This document shows positions 7,425-17,260 of a DNA stretch of 35,726 nucleotides, in pieces. The stretch's first letter is position 1, and every line of letters starts with the position of its first letter. Position numbers and translations under genes: made by a program. Source of the stretch: an uncultured Clostridia bacterium (GTDB lineage Bacteria; Bacillota; Clostridia; Oscillospirales; Acutalibacteraceae); assembly GCA_947625485.1 (NCBI GenBank), contig CANQOP010000020.1, forward strand, positions 1 to 35,726, written 5' to 3'. The notes beneath the pieces are model-generated. The model did not search any database, was not told where the DNA came from, and saw only the letters and a program-made list of their open reading frames with translations.

Positions 7425-9488
7425 TTACTCACCGTCTATCGGTTCATAATAGGTTGTTTCCGGTACAGTAGTCTCCTGAGTAGTCGGTTCAGTCGGAGGT
7501 TCGGTCTCCGGCTCGGTTGTCTCGGGTTCCGTAGGTTTATACTCGCCGTTTTTAACCGTGTAATTTCGCGTCGTATAGTCGATTACATAGGTTCTGTATA
7601 TTTGTCCGTCGAGCATAACCACTATGGTGGACGAACCGCTTCCTGTAAAGGTCATAGCGTAGCTCGTATTATATTTCGGATTAATCGTCTTACTGTACGC
7701 GCTGTCAACCTTTCCGTCAACGGAGACCGTCATCTTAATGTCATAGTCTACATTTGTCGGCATATCAACCGTAATTGGCACGGTCGTCTGACTTCCTTTA
7801 CCCGAGCTCACCACGAGGTTGATAATAGTTCCTTCTTCAACCATACTGTACTGGAGAGGAGACTGCTGGATAACCGTTCCCTCCGGCTCAAGGCTCTTGT
7901 CGTCGTAGGTATACCTGCACTCAAGCTGCTGACCGAGCGTTTTTTGAGCTTCGGAAAGCATAAGGTCTGTAACCCTTGGCACTTCAATCTTTTCCTGATA
8001 TTCGTCCTTGGAAACAATTACATATACGGTTGAGCCTACCGTACATTTAACGCCCGCGGGAGGGAATGTATCGCATACATAGCCCTTCGGCGTAAGCGTA
8101 TCATACACCTCTATTACCTGAGCGTTAAAGTTTTTATCCTCTAAGGCTTTAACTGCCTCTCTCTTTGTTGTATTTCTGCAATAAGGAACAGCAAGCTCGG
8201 TATCCGTGCCGTTTACCGTAAGCTCAATCACGGAATTTGATTTAACCAGCTTTGAGCCGGGTTCGGGGTCCTGATCCAGAATTTCTCCCATTTTTTTATT
8301 CTTTACAAAACGGCTCTTTATTTCGAACTTGAAGTTATTTGGATTTTTGTTGTTTGCCTCTGTGATATTCATGCCTATGAAATTCGGCACCTCGACATCG
8401 GTCGCCTGAGACGACGAGCAGCCTCTCACCAATGCCATAAGTAAAAATATAACAATCAAGGCTACAGTTGAAATGATTGCTGTTTTTACAGCATAGTAGG
8501 AGTTTTTATGCTCCTTTTTCTCTTTTATTTCTTCCGCCTCGTCATTATCATCATTTTCTTCGTCGGTAATAACGGGTTCAATTTTCCTCGTCTTTTTTAT
8601 ATTTTTTACATATTTAGTCGGCTCGGAATCGACGAAATGCTTGTAATCGAAATGCACATTGGGATTTAACCTGAAACGTTCAAGATCTCCGAGCATATCG
8701 AGCGCCGTACTGTAACGCTCGGCAGGATTTTTCTGCATAGCGTGCATAGTAATCTGCTCAAGTCCAATCGGAATACCGGGATTTATATCGCGCGGCATAA
8801 CGGGAGTTGACTGCAACTGCATAAGAGCAACGGAAACGGCGCTGTCCGCCTCAAACGGAAGCTTACCCGTAATCATTTCGTAGAGCATTACTCCTACAGA
8901 ATATATATCGGATTTTCCGTCCGTTTTACTGCCCCGCGCCTGTTCGGGAGCGATATAATGAACGGAGCCTATAGCCTGCTCGGTCATAGTTTTCGTAGCT
9001 TTATCCGTAAGGCGCGCGATACCGAAGTCGGTTACTTTTATGGTGCCGTCCTGTAAAAGCATAATATTGTGAGGCTTTATATCGCGGTGGACAACGCCCT
9101 TGTTATGGGCGTGCTGCAAAGCCTTCAAAATCTGGGTTGTCAGGTGGAGAGCTTCGCGCCAGTCTAGAACACCCTGCTGCTCTATATACTCCTTGAGCGT
9201 AATTCCGTCTATATACTCCATAACGATATACTGAATCATATCGCCGAAGCTTACGTCATACACCTTTACAATATTAGGGTGCGAGAGCATAGCGATTGCT
9301 TTACTCTCGTTTTTAAAACGGCGGATAAACTCCTCGTTATTTAAAAATTCGTCCTTGAGGATTTTAACCGCGACTTCACGGTCGTCAATCGTATCGGTAC
9401 AGCGATATACATACGCCATACCTCCTACGCCGATAAGCTCGTGTATCTCGTAGCGACCGTCGAGCTTTTTACCACTGTATTTATCCAA
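7425..9488 (-). CDS. prkC: PASTA-domain Ser/Thr protein kinase (PrkC/Stk1)
   Basis: 687 residues. Cytoplasmic kinase domain (~12-275) with an intact G-loop (GVGGMAYVY), Lys42 in VAVK, HRD at 134-136, DFG at 154-156, and APE at 180-182; the activation loop carries several Thr. An acidic/basic linker (~300-330) and a transmembrane segment (~335-355) follow. Outside are three PASTA repeats (~364-428, 430-495, 499-563), a beta-rich stretch (~565-650) and a Thr/Pro/Glu-rich tail (~652-687). In Firmicutes this kinase senses muropeptides and lipid II and controls growth, cell-wall and dormancy processes. The start codon is TTG, with GGGAGG 7-8 nt upstream. It follows the cognate phosphatase gene by 18 nt. 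Confidence 0.95.
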   Translation of the reverse strand: MDKYSGKKLDGRYEIHELIGVGGMAYVYRCTDTIDDREVAVKILKDEFLNNEEFIRRFKNESKAIAMLSHPNIVKVYDVSFGDMIQYIVMEYIDGITLKEYIEQQGVLDWREALHLTTQILKALQHAHNKGVVHRDIKPHNIMLLQDGTIKVTDFGIARLTDKATKTMTEQAIGSVHYIAPEQARGSKTDGKSDIYSVGVMLYEMITGKLPFEADSAVSVALMQLQSTPVMPRDINPGIPIGLEQITMHAMQKNPAERYSTALDMLGDLERFRLNPNVHFDYKHFVDSEPTKYVKNIKKTRKIEPVITDEENDDNDEAEEIKEKKEHKNSYYAVKTAIISTVALIVIFLLMALVRGCSSSQATDVEVPNFIGMNITEANNKNPNNFKFEIKSRFVKNKKMGEILDQDPEPGSKLVKSNSVIELTVNGTDTELAVPYCRNTTKREAVKALEDKNFNAQVIEVYDTLTPKGYVCDTFPPAGVKCTVGSTVYVIVSKDEYQEKIEVPRVTDLMLSEAQKTLGQQLECRYTYDDKSLEPEGTVIQQSPLQYSMVEEGTIINLVVSSGKGSQTTVPITVDMPTNVDYDIKMTVSVDGKVDSAYSKTINPKYNTSYAMTFTGSGSSTIVVMLDGQIYRTYVIDYTTRNYTVKNGEYKPTEPETTEPETEPPTEPTTQETTVPETTYYEPIDGE

Positions 9489-9506
9489 AGAGATTCCTCC
9501 CTATCC

Positions 9507-10232
9507 TCAGTATATAACCGCAACGGTGATATTATCCGATCCGCCGCCGTCCTTAGCTTTTTCGATTAGTTTGTCCGTAAGTCCTTCGCCGCGGTTTTCG
9601 TGGCATAGCTTTACCATATCGCCTGTGGAGACGCAGTTCGAGAAGCCGTCGGTGCATACAAGGAGCACATCGCCGTAAACAAAGTTTGTTTCAATATAGT
9701 CGAGGTGAACATCGGGTTTTATTCCGAGCGCTCTGGTAATAAAATTTTTGTTCGGGTGGGTCTGAGCCTGCTCATAGGTAATTTCGCCCCTGCGAACCAT
9801 TTCCTGAACAACAGAGTGGTCTTCGGTAAGCTGCTTTATCTTTCCTCCGCGAATAGCATAGGTTCGGCTGTCACCGACGTGTACAACGTGACAGCTTGTA
9901 TCCTTGACGAGAACAAACTCGCAGGTAGTTCCCATTCCCGTAAGCTCCACGTCGTTTTGAGCCAAATTGAAGATTTCACGGTTCGCCTGAGATACAATCT
10001 CCGTCATAAGTGTTGAGAGCTCTGCCTTGGATAAATCCTCAGAAAACATTTTCTGAATTTCCGTGCTTATGTAGTCGACAGCAGTCGCGCTCGCAATATT
10101 ACCGCCGTTAGCGCCGCCCATACCGTCGCAGACTACCGCCCACGCGCAGCTCGGGGAAATAACGCCGAAACGACAGTCGTCCTGATTCTGGGTGCGAACA
10201 AGACCTATGTCACTTTTGCTGAAAATTTCCAA
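9507..10232 (-). CDS. prpC: PP2C-type Ser/Thr phosphatase (PrpC/Stp)
   Basis: 241 residues. All metal-binding PP2C motifs are visible: SDIGLVRTQNQDD near the start, VVCDGMGGANGG (Asp36), GDSRTYAIRGGKI, VCTDGFSNCV and SDNITVAV near the end. It removes phosphate from PrkC and its targets and sits immediately upstream of prkC, as in most Firmicutes. The start codon is TTG at 10232 with AAGGAGG 8 nt upstream; the ribosome binding site lies inside the last codons of rlmN, whose stop overlaps the spacer. Confidence in the function is high; the cognate pair is intact. Confidence 0.95.
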   Translation of the reverse strand: MEIFSKSDIGLVRTQNQDDCRFGVISPSCAWAVVCDGMGGANGGNIASATAVDYISTEIQKMFSEDLSKAELSTLMTEIVSQANREIFNLAQNDVELTGMGTTCEFVLVKDTSCHVVHVGDSRTYAIRGGKIKQLTEDHSVVQEMVRRGEITYEQAQTHPNKNFITRALGIKPDVHLDYIETNFVYGDVLLVCTDGFSNCVSTGDMVKLCHENRGEGLTDKLIEKAKDGGGSDNITVAVIY

Positions 10233-10233
10233 G

Positions 10234-11271
10234 TCAAATTCCTCCTTCTTTATCAGTATGATTTCGCTTTAGCTGACCGCAGGATGCGTTAATATCGCTT
10301 CCGAGTGTTCTCCTCACGGTAGCCGTAATTCCCTTTTTCTCGAGAATTTTTATAAAAGCCCTTTGGCGTTCAAACTTGCTCTTTTTGAAAGAGCTGCCCT
10401 TTACGCTGTTTACAGGGATAAGATTTATATGACAGTTCAGACCGTTTAACAACGACGCAAGTTTTCTTGCGCACTCATCGGAGTCGTTGACTGTGTCAAT
10501 CATAGCGTACTCAAAGCTTATTCGTCTGCCCGTTTTATCAAAATAATCTCTGCACGCTTTAATTAAATCCTTCAGGGGATATTTATTATTAACGGGCATC
10601 GTTTTACTTCTTGTTTCATCGTCGGGAGCGTGTAATGATACAGAAAGCGTGATTGGAAACCCTTCATCTGCAAGGTCGTAAATTTTAGGTACAAGTCCGC
10701 AGGTCGAGAGGGTTATATGACGCATACCGATATTAAGTCCGTCCTCGCTCGAAACAAGCCTTAAAAAACGTACGACATTATCGTAGTTATCGAGAGGTTC
10801 GCCCATACCCATAAGTACAACGTTGCTTATCCGTATATCTAAATCACGCTGCGCGCTTTCAATCTGAGCGAGAATCTCGGACGCTGAGAGCGAGCGCGAA
10901 AAACCGCTTTTCCCAGTTGCGCAGAAAGTACAGCCCATTTTACATCCGACCTGAGTCGATACGCATATAGAATAGCCGTGATGATAGCTCATTACTACAG
11001 TTTCGACAAATTCACCGTCATAGAGGCGAAAAAGATACTTGACTGTTTTATCATACCGTGATGTGAGCTTTTTTTCAATATTTGCAACAGAAATGTAACA
11101 ACTTGCACTCAGGAATTTGATGAGATTTTTGGGAAGATTGTGCATTTCGTCGAAATATGTAACTCCTTTATTAAGCCAGTCGCGTATCTGCTTGGCGCGG
11201 AATTTAGGAAATCCGTTTTCTGTTATAAAGCTTTCAAACTCATTAAGATAGAGAGATTTGATGTCGGTCAT
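10234..11271 (-). CDS. rlmN: Dual-specificity 23S rRNA / tRNA adenine-C2 methyltransferase RlmN
   Basis: Radical SAM enzyme methylating C2 of A2503 in 23S rRNA and A37 in some tRNAs. 345 residues. The radical-SAM iron-sulfur triad is Cys110, Cys114, Cys117 in CKMGCTFCATG; SAM-binding GMGEPLDNYD and SLHAPDDETR follow; the second catalytic Cys near the C terminus is in INASCGQLK (about residue 334). The active-site signature supports RlmN rather than the resistance enzyme Cfr, as does its place between rsmB and prpC in a ylo-type cluster. Start at 11271, with AAGGA upstream. Confidence 0.95.
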   Translation of the reverse strand: MTDIKSLYLNEFESFITENGFPKFRAKQIRDWLNKGVTYFDEMHNLPKNLIKFLSASCYISVANIEKKLTSRYDKTVKYLFRLYDGEFVETVVMSYHHGYSICVSTQVGCKMGCTFCATGKSGFSRSLSASEILAQIESAQRDLDIRISNVVLMGMGEPLDNYDNVVRFLRLVSSEDGLNIGMRHITLSTCGLVPKIYDLADEGFPITLSVSLHAPDDETRSKTMPVNNKYPLKDLIKACRDYFDKTGRRISFEYAMIDTVNDSDECARKLASLLNGLNCHINLIPVNSVKGSSFKKSKFERQRAFIKILEKKGITATVRRTLGSDINASCGQLKRNHTDKEGGI

Positions 11272-11280
11272 ATTATATCC

Positions 11281-12609
11281 TTAATTTCTTTTTCTGAAAG
11301 CGGAGATAAAAAATCCGTCTGTATGGTTTGCCTGGGGAAAGAGCGTTAACATATTCTCGGGTTCATCAATTAGCCTTTCTACATTAAGGTTAAGCGGCAA
11401 AGGCTCAAAATCGGTGTGCTCTATCAGAAATTTTTCTGCGTTTTTTTGATTTTCCTCAGGATTAAGAGTGCAGGTTGAGTACACCAGCGTTCCGCCTGCT
11501 TTTACATATTCCGATGTATTACATAAGATTCTATACTGTAGCTTTGGCAATTCAGGGTTAAACAAATCATCTTTATAGCGGATTTCGGGTTTACGAAGTA
11601 TTATTCCTAATCCCGAACAAGGCACGTCGCATAGCGCCTTATCAGAGAGCGGCAATTCGGACGTATCTGTGTCGGCGTTACGGATAGCTGTTTTTATACT
11701 CGTTATACCGAGCCGCTTAGCCGTATCGTTTATGAGCTTTAGCTTATGCTCATATATATCGAACGCATAAATTTCACCCGAATTATTCATATACTGAGCA
11801 GCTGTAAAGGACTTGCCTCCGGGCGCGGAACACACGTCCAGCACAATATCCCCAGGTTCAGGATTTAGCGCTTTAACACAAAGCTGGGAAGCGCAGTCCT
11901 GAATATAGAGCTTTCCCTCTTTATATGCTCTGAGGGTTTCGACCGAGCCTGTATTGGAAAGCAAAAGCGTATTTTCAATAAGCGGTGATTTTTTTGCGTT
12001 TACGTTTTCTTTTGCAAGTTCCTTTATAACCTCGTCGGCGCTCGTTTTAATCGTATTTACCCTGGCTGTAAGCTGCGGTCTTCCGAATAGTGACTCGAGT
12101 ATTCCCAGCGTAATTTCCTCTCCATAGGACTTAATCCAAAGGCTGATTATATCCGTCGGACACGAATACTTCACCGAGAGATAATATAGCTTGTCCTTTT
12201 TCCCGTCGGGAAGTCTGTACTTTACTTCTGCGCGTGTTATGCTTCGCAAAATTCCGTTTACAAATCCAGCCGATTTATACAGTTTGTTTTTCTTAGCTAA
12301 AATTACACTCTCGTTAACGGCGGCGCTGTCCGGCACCTTGTCCATAAACAAAATTTGAAAAATTCCCAGTCTTAATATTAATTTTGTCTTTATATCTATT
12401 TTCTTTAAAGGAATTTTAGAATACTGTTTTATTATATAGTCCAACGTAAGTCTGCGCTCGAGGACTCCGTATACGAGCGCAGAGACGAATGATGAATCAA
12501 GATGGTTTAGCTTATTTTCTTTTATTGAATTATTCAAAGCAAGTGCGGAATAAGCTCCGTCCTGTTCCACTGAAAAAAGAATTTTCAGAGCGATATTTCT
12601 CGTGTTCAT
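11281..12609 (-). CDS. rsmB: 16S rRNA cytosine-967 C5-methyltransferase
   Basis: Methylates C967 of 16S rRNA. 442 residues. An N-terminal NusB-like helical domain (~1-135) is followed by a Rossmann methyltransferase domain with the SAM motif DVCSAPGGKSFTAAQ, the DVPCSGLG motif that carries the Cys releasing the product, and the nucleophile motif STCTLNPEEN. The order and the NusB part distinguish RsmB from RsmF and NOL1 proteins. Its ATG overlaps the stop of the upstream protease gene by 4 nt (ATGA), implying coupling. In B. subtilis this gene (yloM) directly follows fmt; here the protease gene intervenes. Confidence 0.95.
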   Translation of the reverse strand: MNTRNIALKILFSVEQDGAYSALALNNSIKENKLNHLDSSFVSALVYGVLERRLTLDYIIKQYSKIPLKKIDIKTKLILRLGIFQILFMDKVPDSAAVNESVILAKKNKLYKSAGFVNGILRSITRAEVKYRLPDGKKDKLYYLSVKYSCPTDIISLWIKSYGEEITLGILESLFGRPQLTARVNTIKTSADEVIKELAKENVNAKKSPLIENTLLLSNTGSVETLRAYKEGKLYIQDCASQLCVKALNPEPGDIVLDVCSAPGGKSFTAAQYMNNSGEIYAFDIYEHKLKLINDTAKRLGITSIKTAIRNADTDTSELPLSDKALCDVPCSGLGIILRKPEIRYKDDLFNPELPKLQYRILCNTSEYVKAGGTLVYSTCTLNPEENQKNAEKFLIEHTDFEPLPLNLNVERLIDEPENMLTLFPQANHTDGFFISAFRKRN

Positions 12610-13319
12610 TGTCTGTTGTTCCTGCTCTGCGCTATCATAACCAGACGCAGAAGCTGCGCTATTGCGGTAGCCGTAGCCGCTACATAGGTCATAGCCGCCG
12701 CCTGAAGGGTACGCTTTGCGCCTGTATATTCGCTCTCGGCGAGCATACCCGTCTCCTTAATACAGTTGAGAGCGCGCGAGGACGCGTTAAACTCGACGGG
12801 AAGAGTTGCAACCGTAAACAGGACAGAGAATGAAAAAAGCACAATTCCGACGTACATAAGGAACTGAAACGCCGAGATGACAAGTCCCATAAAAATAAAT
12901 ATCCAGCTAAGCTTACTGCCGAGGTTAGCTACAGGAAGAACAGCGCTGCGGATTTTGTTGGGGACATATCCCTGCGCGTGCTGAACGGCGTGTCCCGCCT
13001 CGTGACAGGCTACGCCCACTGCTGCAATCGAACTTGAATTATACACTGAGTCGGAAAGACGAATAACGTTCGTGCGCGGGTCGAAGTGGTCGGTTAAGCT
13101 TCCCGAAACGCGCTCAATACGCACGCCTGTCACTCCGTTATAGCGGAGAACATTTTCAGCCGCCTGAAGGCCCGTAAGTCCTCGCATATTCGGGATACTG
13201 CTGTATTTTCTAAAGGTTGAGCTCATTTTCGCCTGCACAATTATGGTAAAAATGATTAAGGGCAGCATATAGATAAAATATGACCAATTGTAGTAGTATA
13301 GATAGTTAAAATATCCCAT
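12606..13319 (-). CDS. Membrane zinc metallopeptidase, YugP family
   Basis: 237 residues. A transmembrane helix near residues 13-30, a soluble part with a conserved LTGLQAAENVL region, then the zinc motif HEAGH (His106, Glu107, His110) and two or three hydrophobic helices (~125-180, ~210-230). The VEFNASSRAL segment is a hallmark of the YugP/DUF2268-like family. Substrate is unknown. GGAGTA lies before the ATG. It occupies the place between fmt and rsmB in a ylo-type operon, with ATGA overlap to rsmB, so it is co-expressed with translation genes; this association occurs in several Clostridia, but no functional link is established. Confidence 0.9.
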   Translation of the reverse strand: MGYFNYLYYYNWSYFIYMLPLIIFTIIVQAKMSSTFRKYSSIPNMRGLTGLQAAENVLRYNGVTGVRIERVSGSLTDHFDPRTNVIRLSDSVYNSSSIAAVGVACHEAGHAVQHAQGYVPNKIRSAVLPVANLGSKLSWIFIFMGLVISAFQFLMYVGIVLFSFSVLFTVATLPVEFNASSRALNCIKETGMLAESEYTGAKRTLQAAAMTYVAATATAIAQLLRLVMIAQSRNNRQ

Positions 13320-13355
13320 AATTTACTCCAAAATAATTACTTTTAAATTAAATAA

Positions 13356-14273
13356 TTAAATAAATTTATCTCCTATATTTAGAGAATGACCGAGAAGAAA
13401 AGACCTGCTGTCCATTCGCTTTTTTCCGTTAAGCTGTAACTCGTTTATAACGACTGAGCCCGAGCCGCAGGCTACGGTAAGAGGGTCGGTACAAATTATC
13501 TTACCCGCTTCTCCCTCTTTGTCACAAAGCAAGGTGGAGTGGATTTTAATATTTTTACCGTTTATTTTTGAAACTGCGACAGGCCACGTCTGGAGACCGC
13601 GCACCTTGTTATGCACCTCTGTATTGGGTTTTGTCCAGTCTATAGGACATTGCTCCTTTGTGATTTTAGAGGTATAGGTAGCTAGGCTGTCGTCCTGCTT
13701 TTTAGGTTTAATTATGCCGGTTTCAAGCGCAGAGAGCGTATCAATAAGCAAATCAGCGCCCATAACAGCAAGTCTGTCGAACAGCTCGGAGGAGGTTTCG
13801 TTCTCGCCTATTTCAGTCTCTCTCTGCAAAAGAATGTCTCCCGTGTCGAGTCCTACGCCCATATACATAGTCGTTACGCCGCTTATTTTATCCCCGTTCA
13901 GCACGGCAGACTGAATTGGAGACGCGCCGCGGTATTTGGGAAGAAGAGAGCCGTGTACGTTAATACAGCCATAGCGCGGAATATCAAGAATTTCTTTGGG
14001 CAGAATTTTGCCGTAAGCTACTACGACGATAATGTCGGGATTTATTGTCTTTATTTCTTTATAAGAATTTTCATTTCTTAGTGTTGCCGGCTGAAATACA
14101 GGTATTTCATACTTCTCGGCGCACACCTTTACGTCGGGCGGCGTAAGCACCTGTTTTCTGCCGACAGGCTTATCCGGCTGAGTAAAGACTGCAAGAATAT
14201 TATGCCCGCTTTTATAGAGTTTTTCAAGCGTAGGTACTGCAAAATCAGGCGTACCCATAAAAACTATATTCAT
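13356..14273 (-). CDS. fmt: Methionyl-tRNA formyltransferase
   Basis: Formylates Met-tRNA(fMet) using 10-formyltetrahydrofolate for initiation. 305 residues. N-terminal formyltransferase domain with MGTPDFAVPTLEKL, VVAYGKILP, and the catalytic Asn-His-Ser region INVHGSLLPKYRGASPIQ, followed by the conserved metal-free GVTTMYMGVGLDTGDIL segment; a C-terminal OB-like domain (~205-305) contacts the tRNA. It follows def by 5 nt; GAGGA inside the last codons of def serves as the ribosome binding site. The def-fmt pair is the standard order. Confidence 0.95.
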   Translation of the reverse strand: MNIVFMGTPDFAVPTLEKLYKSGHNILAVFTQPDKPVGRKQVLTPPDVKVCAEKYEIPVFQPATLRNENSYKEIKTINPDIIVVVAYGKILPKEILDIPRYGCINVHGSLLPKYRGASPIQSAVLNGDKISGVTTMYMGVGLDTGDILLQRETEIGENETSSELFDRLAVMGADLLIDTLSALETGIIKPKKQDDSLATYTSKITKEQCPIDWTKPNTEVHNKVRGLQTWPVAVSKINGKNIKIHSTLLCDKEGEAGKIICTDPLTVACGSGSVVINELQLNGKKRMDSRSFLLGHSLNIGDKFI

Positions 14274-14278
14274 ATAAA

Positions 14279-14806
14279 TCAGTCCTCGGTTTTTACGTAG
14301 GATTCATCGGCAAAGTCGAGTTCGCCCGCGTTATACTTCTCGACCTCAACAGGCGACAGCATACGGTCGGCAACCGTATCATACAGCACTCCGTCCAAAT
14401 GCTCAAGCTCGTGACAGAGGCATCGCGCAAGCAATTCCTCGCCTGTTACTGTGTACTCCTCGCCTTTTCGGTTCTGCGCCTTGACAGTTACCTTAAAAGG
14501 TCTCTTTACTATTCCCCATTCTCCCGGGAGACTGAGACAGCCCTCAAGTCCGCACTGCTCTCCGTGGGTTTCAATTATTCTGGGATTTACAAGCTCAAGC
14601 ACACCCTGCTCGGGGTCAATCTCAATAACGACAACCCTTCTCAAAACTCCGACCTGTGGAGCGGCGAGACCAACACCGCCTGAGTTTCGCAGAGTATCTA
14701 TCAAATCGTCAATAAGAGTTGAGAGTCTCTCATCAAACTTTACGACCTCTCGGCATTTCTTGGTGAGAACATCGTCACCTTTTTTTACTATTTCTCTGAG
14801 TGCCAT
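14279..14806 (-). CDS. def: Peptide deformylase
   Basis: Removes the formyl group from nascent N-terminal fMet. 175 residues. All three signature motifs are present: GVGLAAPQVG (44-53), EGCLSLPG with the metal Cys90, and HELEH (His132, Glu133, His136). The Asp in the usual HExxDH-type motif is replaced by Glu, which is common. Belongs to the short type-1-like deformylases. Located between priA and fmt as in other Firmicutes; AAAGG upstream is the likely ribosome binding site. Confidence 0.95.
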   Translation of the reverse strand: MALREIVKKGDDVLTKKCREVVKFDERLSTLIDDLIDTLRNSGGVGLAAPQVGVLRRVVVIEIDPEQGVLELVNPRIIETHGEQCGLEGCLSLPGEWGIVKRPFKVTVKAQNRKGEEYTVTGEELLARCLCHELEHLDGVLYDTVADRMLSPVEVEKYNAGELDFADESYVKTED

Positions 14807-14830
14807 ATTATCATAGCCTTTCTCTGTACG

Positions 14831-17260
14831 TTAGAATGACAAAACATTCATATCGACATATGTTGTAATATTTTTATTTTCTGACTTAGCAGAAAAACTT
14901 TTCACCGAATTGGACAGAAGCTTACGAAAACGTCTGTCGTTGCGGCATTTGATTATAATCTTATAGCGGTATTTATTGCTCATTTTTGCTATCGACGCAG
15001 GAGAAGGTCCGAGAACGCGCATAGGAATATCTTTGTATTCCGACTCGGCTTTTTCTATAAATTGTTTTGAAAACCGAGCTGACGCTTTTATTACCGCGGG
15101 GTGACTGTCCGAAACAAAACCGACCATACAAATATCTGCGAACGGCGGATAAAGCATAGCCTTTCGGATTTCAATCTCGCTTTTATAGAATTTTTCGTAG
15201 TCCTGAGCTGCGGCAATGGAAATAACATTGTTTTCGGGCGTATTGGTCTGAATTATCGCTACGCCCTTTCTGTCTCCGCGTCCGCTCCTCCCGACAACCT
15301 GAGTAAGGAGCGAAAACGAACGCTCGTAACTTCGGTAGTCGTCGGCGTAAAGCATTGAGTCGGGATTCAAAACTCCGACCAGCGTGACCTTAGGGAAATT
15401 CAGTCCCTTTGCGACCATCTGTGTGCCTATTAATATATCGTACTCGCCGTTTGCAAAAGCGCCGAGAAGCCTCTCGTGAGAGGATTTTCGCATCGTGCTG
15501 TCCGCGTCAAGGCGCAAAACGCGCGCCTGAGGGAGCAGATCAGCAAGCTGCTGTTCGATATTCTGCGTTCCGATACCGCCAAAGCGAAGCTTCCTGCTGT
15601 GGCACGTCGGACACTCGGACAGATAGTTTATCGAGTAGCCGCAATAGTGACACATAAGTCTGTTGTTATCCCTATGATACGTAAGCGATATTGAACAGTT
15701 CGGGCAGGTTACTGTCTCGCGGCAGCCTGAACAGTAAGCAAACGTATTGTGACCCCGACGATTTAAAAGCAAAATCGACTGATTGCCTTTTTCAATATTC
15801 TCTTCAAGACACGAAAGTAAATCGCCCGAAAAAGCCGAGGTATTTCCAAGCATACGCTCCTCGTTCATATCGACAATCTGTACTCTCGGAAGAATAGCGT
15901 TGCCGTAGCGTTTAGAAAGCTTATTAAATGAGTAAATACCCTTTTGAGCTTTATAATAGGTTTCTATATCGGGCGTAGCGGAGGACAAAATCAAAAGGCA
16001 CTTATGTTCGTTTACCCTGAATTTGGCGACCTCTCTCGCGTGATAACGCGGAGTTGACTCTGACTTATAGGTATGCTCCTGCTCCTCGTCAATTATAACC
16101 AATCCGAGATTTTCAAAAGGAGCAAAAACCGCACTTCGAGTGCCAATCGCAATTTTCGCTAAACCGCGCTTTACACGTTTATACTCGTCAAGCCGTTCGC
16201 CAAGCGAAAGTCCGCTGTGGAACACTGCTACGTCGTCTCCGAATTTTGACTTAAATATATTAATAAACTGCGGAGTGAGAGCGATTTCGGGTACCATTAA
16301 TATTATACCCTTTCCGTCCTTAATAACGCTCTCAATCAGTTTAAAGAAAACCGATGTTTTGCCCGAGCCTGTTATTCCGTACAAAAGGCTGACGCTCGGT
16401 TTACCATCGCGGTATCTGCCGATTAAATCGTTGTAAGCGTTCTGCTGTTCGTCGGTAAGAACAATTTCCTTATTTTCGTTTACAGAAATATTATCGCCCG
16501 TTCTGTAAACCTCGTCCTCGTAATAGTAGGCTAAATTTTTCTTTACGAGATTGTCGATTACAGAGGTCGTAACTCCCGTATAGTAGCAAATCTCCTTAAC
16601 GGAGCAGCAGCCCGCTGTCTGCAAAATCCCAAACACCTGCTTTTGTTTAGGACTTAACTTTACATCGGAACAATCTGCCTCATCATTAACGGCAACCATT
16701 TTCATAACAGCGTCGCCGACTTTCCGAAAAGCCTCGTCGCTTTTTCTGAGAAATCCCGACCTTACGAGCTTCTCAAAACGGCTATAGTCAAAACCAAGCG
16801 CCTCTCTCAGAACGTCTGATTTTACGGGCTTTTTCTGAGCAAGGACATAGTTATAAATCTGCTCGTCGTCGGGTGAAAGTCCGCTCGTGTCCGCACCCTT
16901 TACAGCTGAGTACAAGGTCGTTATTCTGTAGCTGATTCCCGCAGGAAGCATAGCCCTGACAGCATCATAATAGGTGCAGAAATAATGCTCGTGCATAAAA
17001 GCACACAGACGCACCATTTCTCGGGTGAGCACGGGCTCTGAATCGAGGACGGATACGACAGGTTTAAGGTCGTCCCGCGCCTCGCTTTTGAGATACATTA
17101 CCATACCCTGACGCTTACGGTTACCGCTGCCAAACGGAACAACAACCCGACTCCCCACCGATATTTCCGAGGAAATACTGTCAGGAACTGAGTAATCGAA
17201 GATTTTATCAAAGGAATAGGCAGTATTTTCAACCGCAACTCCGGCGATAAAATCAGTCAT
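14831..17260 (-). CDS. priA: Primosomal protein N' (replication restart helicase)
   Basis: ATP-dependent 3'-to-5' DNA helicase that reloads the replisome at stalled forks. 809 residues. N-terminal DNA-binding domain (~1-105, with KRQGMVMYL and similar), winged-helix part, then Walker A GITGSGKT (295-302), the DEEQ box in IIDEEQEHTYK, and the helicase C-terminal lobe with LRLDADST and GTQMVAKGLNFP. Between the lobes is the zinc-binding insert, with Cys pairs in CSGCRETVTCPNC and CHYCGYS...CPTCHS. The start at 17260 overlaps the rpoZ end by 8 nt. coaBC, which lies between rpoZ and priA in B. subtilis, is absent. Confidence 0.95.
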   Translation of the reverse strand: MTDFIAGVAVENTAYSFDKIFDYSVPDSISSEISVGSRVVVPFGSGNRKRQGMVMYLKSEARDDLKPVVSVLDSEPVLTREMVRLCAFMHEHYFCTYYDAVRAMLPAGISYRITTLYSAVKGADTSGLSPDDEQIYNYVLAQKKPVKSDVLREALGFDYSRFEKLVRSGFLRKSDEAFRKVGDAVMKMVAVNDEADCSDVKLSPKQKQVFGILQTAGCCSVKEICYYTGVTTSVIDNLVKKNLAYYYEDEVYRTGDNISVNENKEIVLTDEQQNAYNDLIGRYRDGKPSVSLLYGITGSGKTSVFFKLIESVIKDGKGIILMVPEIALTPQFINIFKSKFGDDVAVFHSGLSLGERLDEYKRVKRGLAKIAIGTRSAVFAPFENLGLVIIDEEQEHTYKSESTPRYHAREVAKFRVNEHKCLLILSSATPDIETYYKAQKGIYSFNKLSKRYGNAILPRVQIVDMNEERMLGNTSAFSGDLLSCLEENIEKGNQSILLLNRRGHNTFAYCSGCRETVTCPNCSISLTYHRDNNRLMCHYCGYSINYLSECPTCHSRKLRFGGIGTQNIEQQLADLLPQARVLRLDADSTMRKSSHERLLGAFANGEYDILIGTQMVAKGLNFPKVTLVGVLNPDSMLYADDYRSYERSFSLLTQVVGRSGRGDRKGVAIIQTNTPENNVISIAAAQDYEKFYKSEIEIRKAMLYPPFADICMVGFVSDSHPAVIKASARFSKQFIEKAESEYKDIPMRVLGPSPASIAKMSNKYRYKIIIKCRNDRRFRKLLSNSVKSFSAKSENKNITTYVDMNVLSF

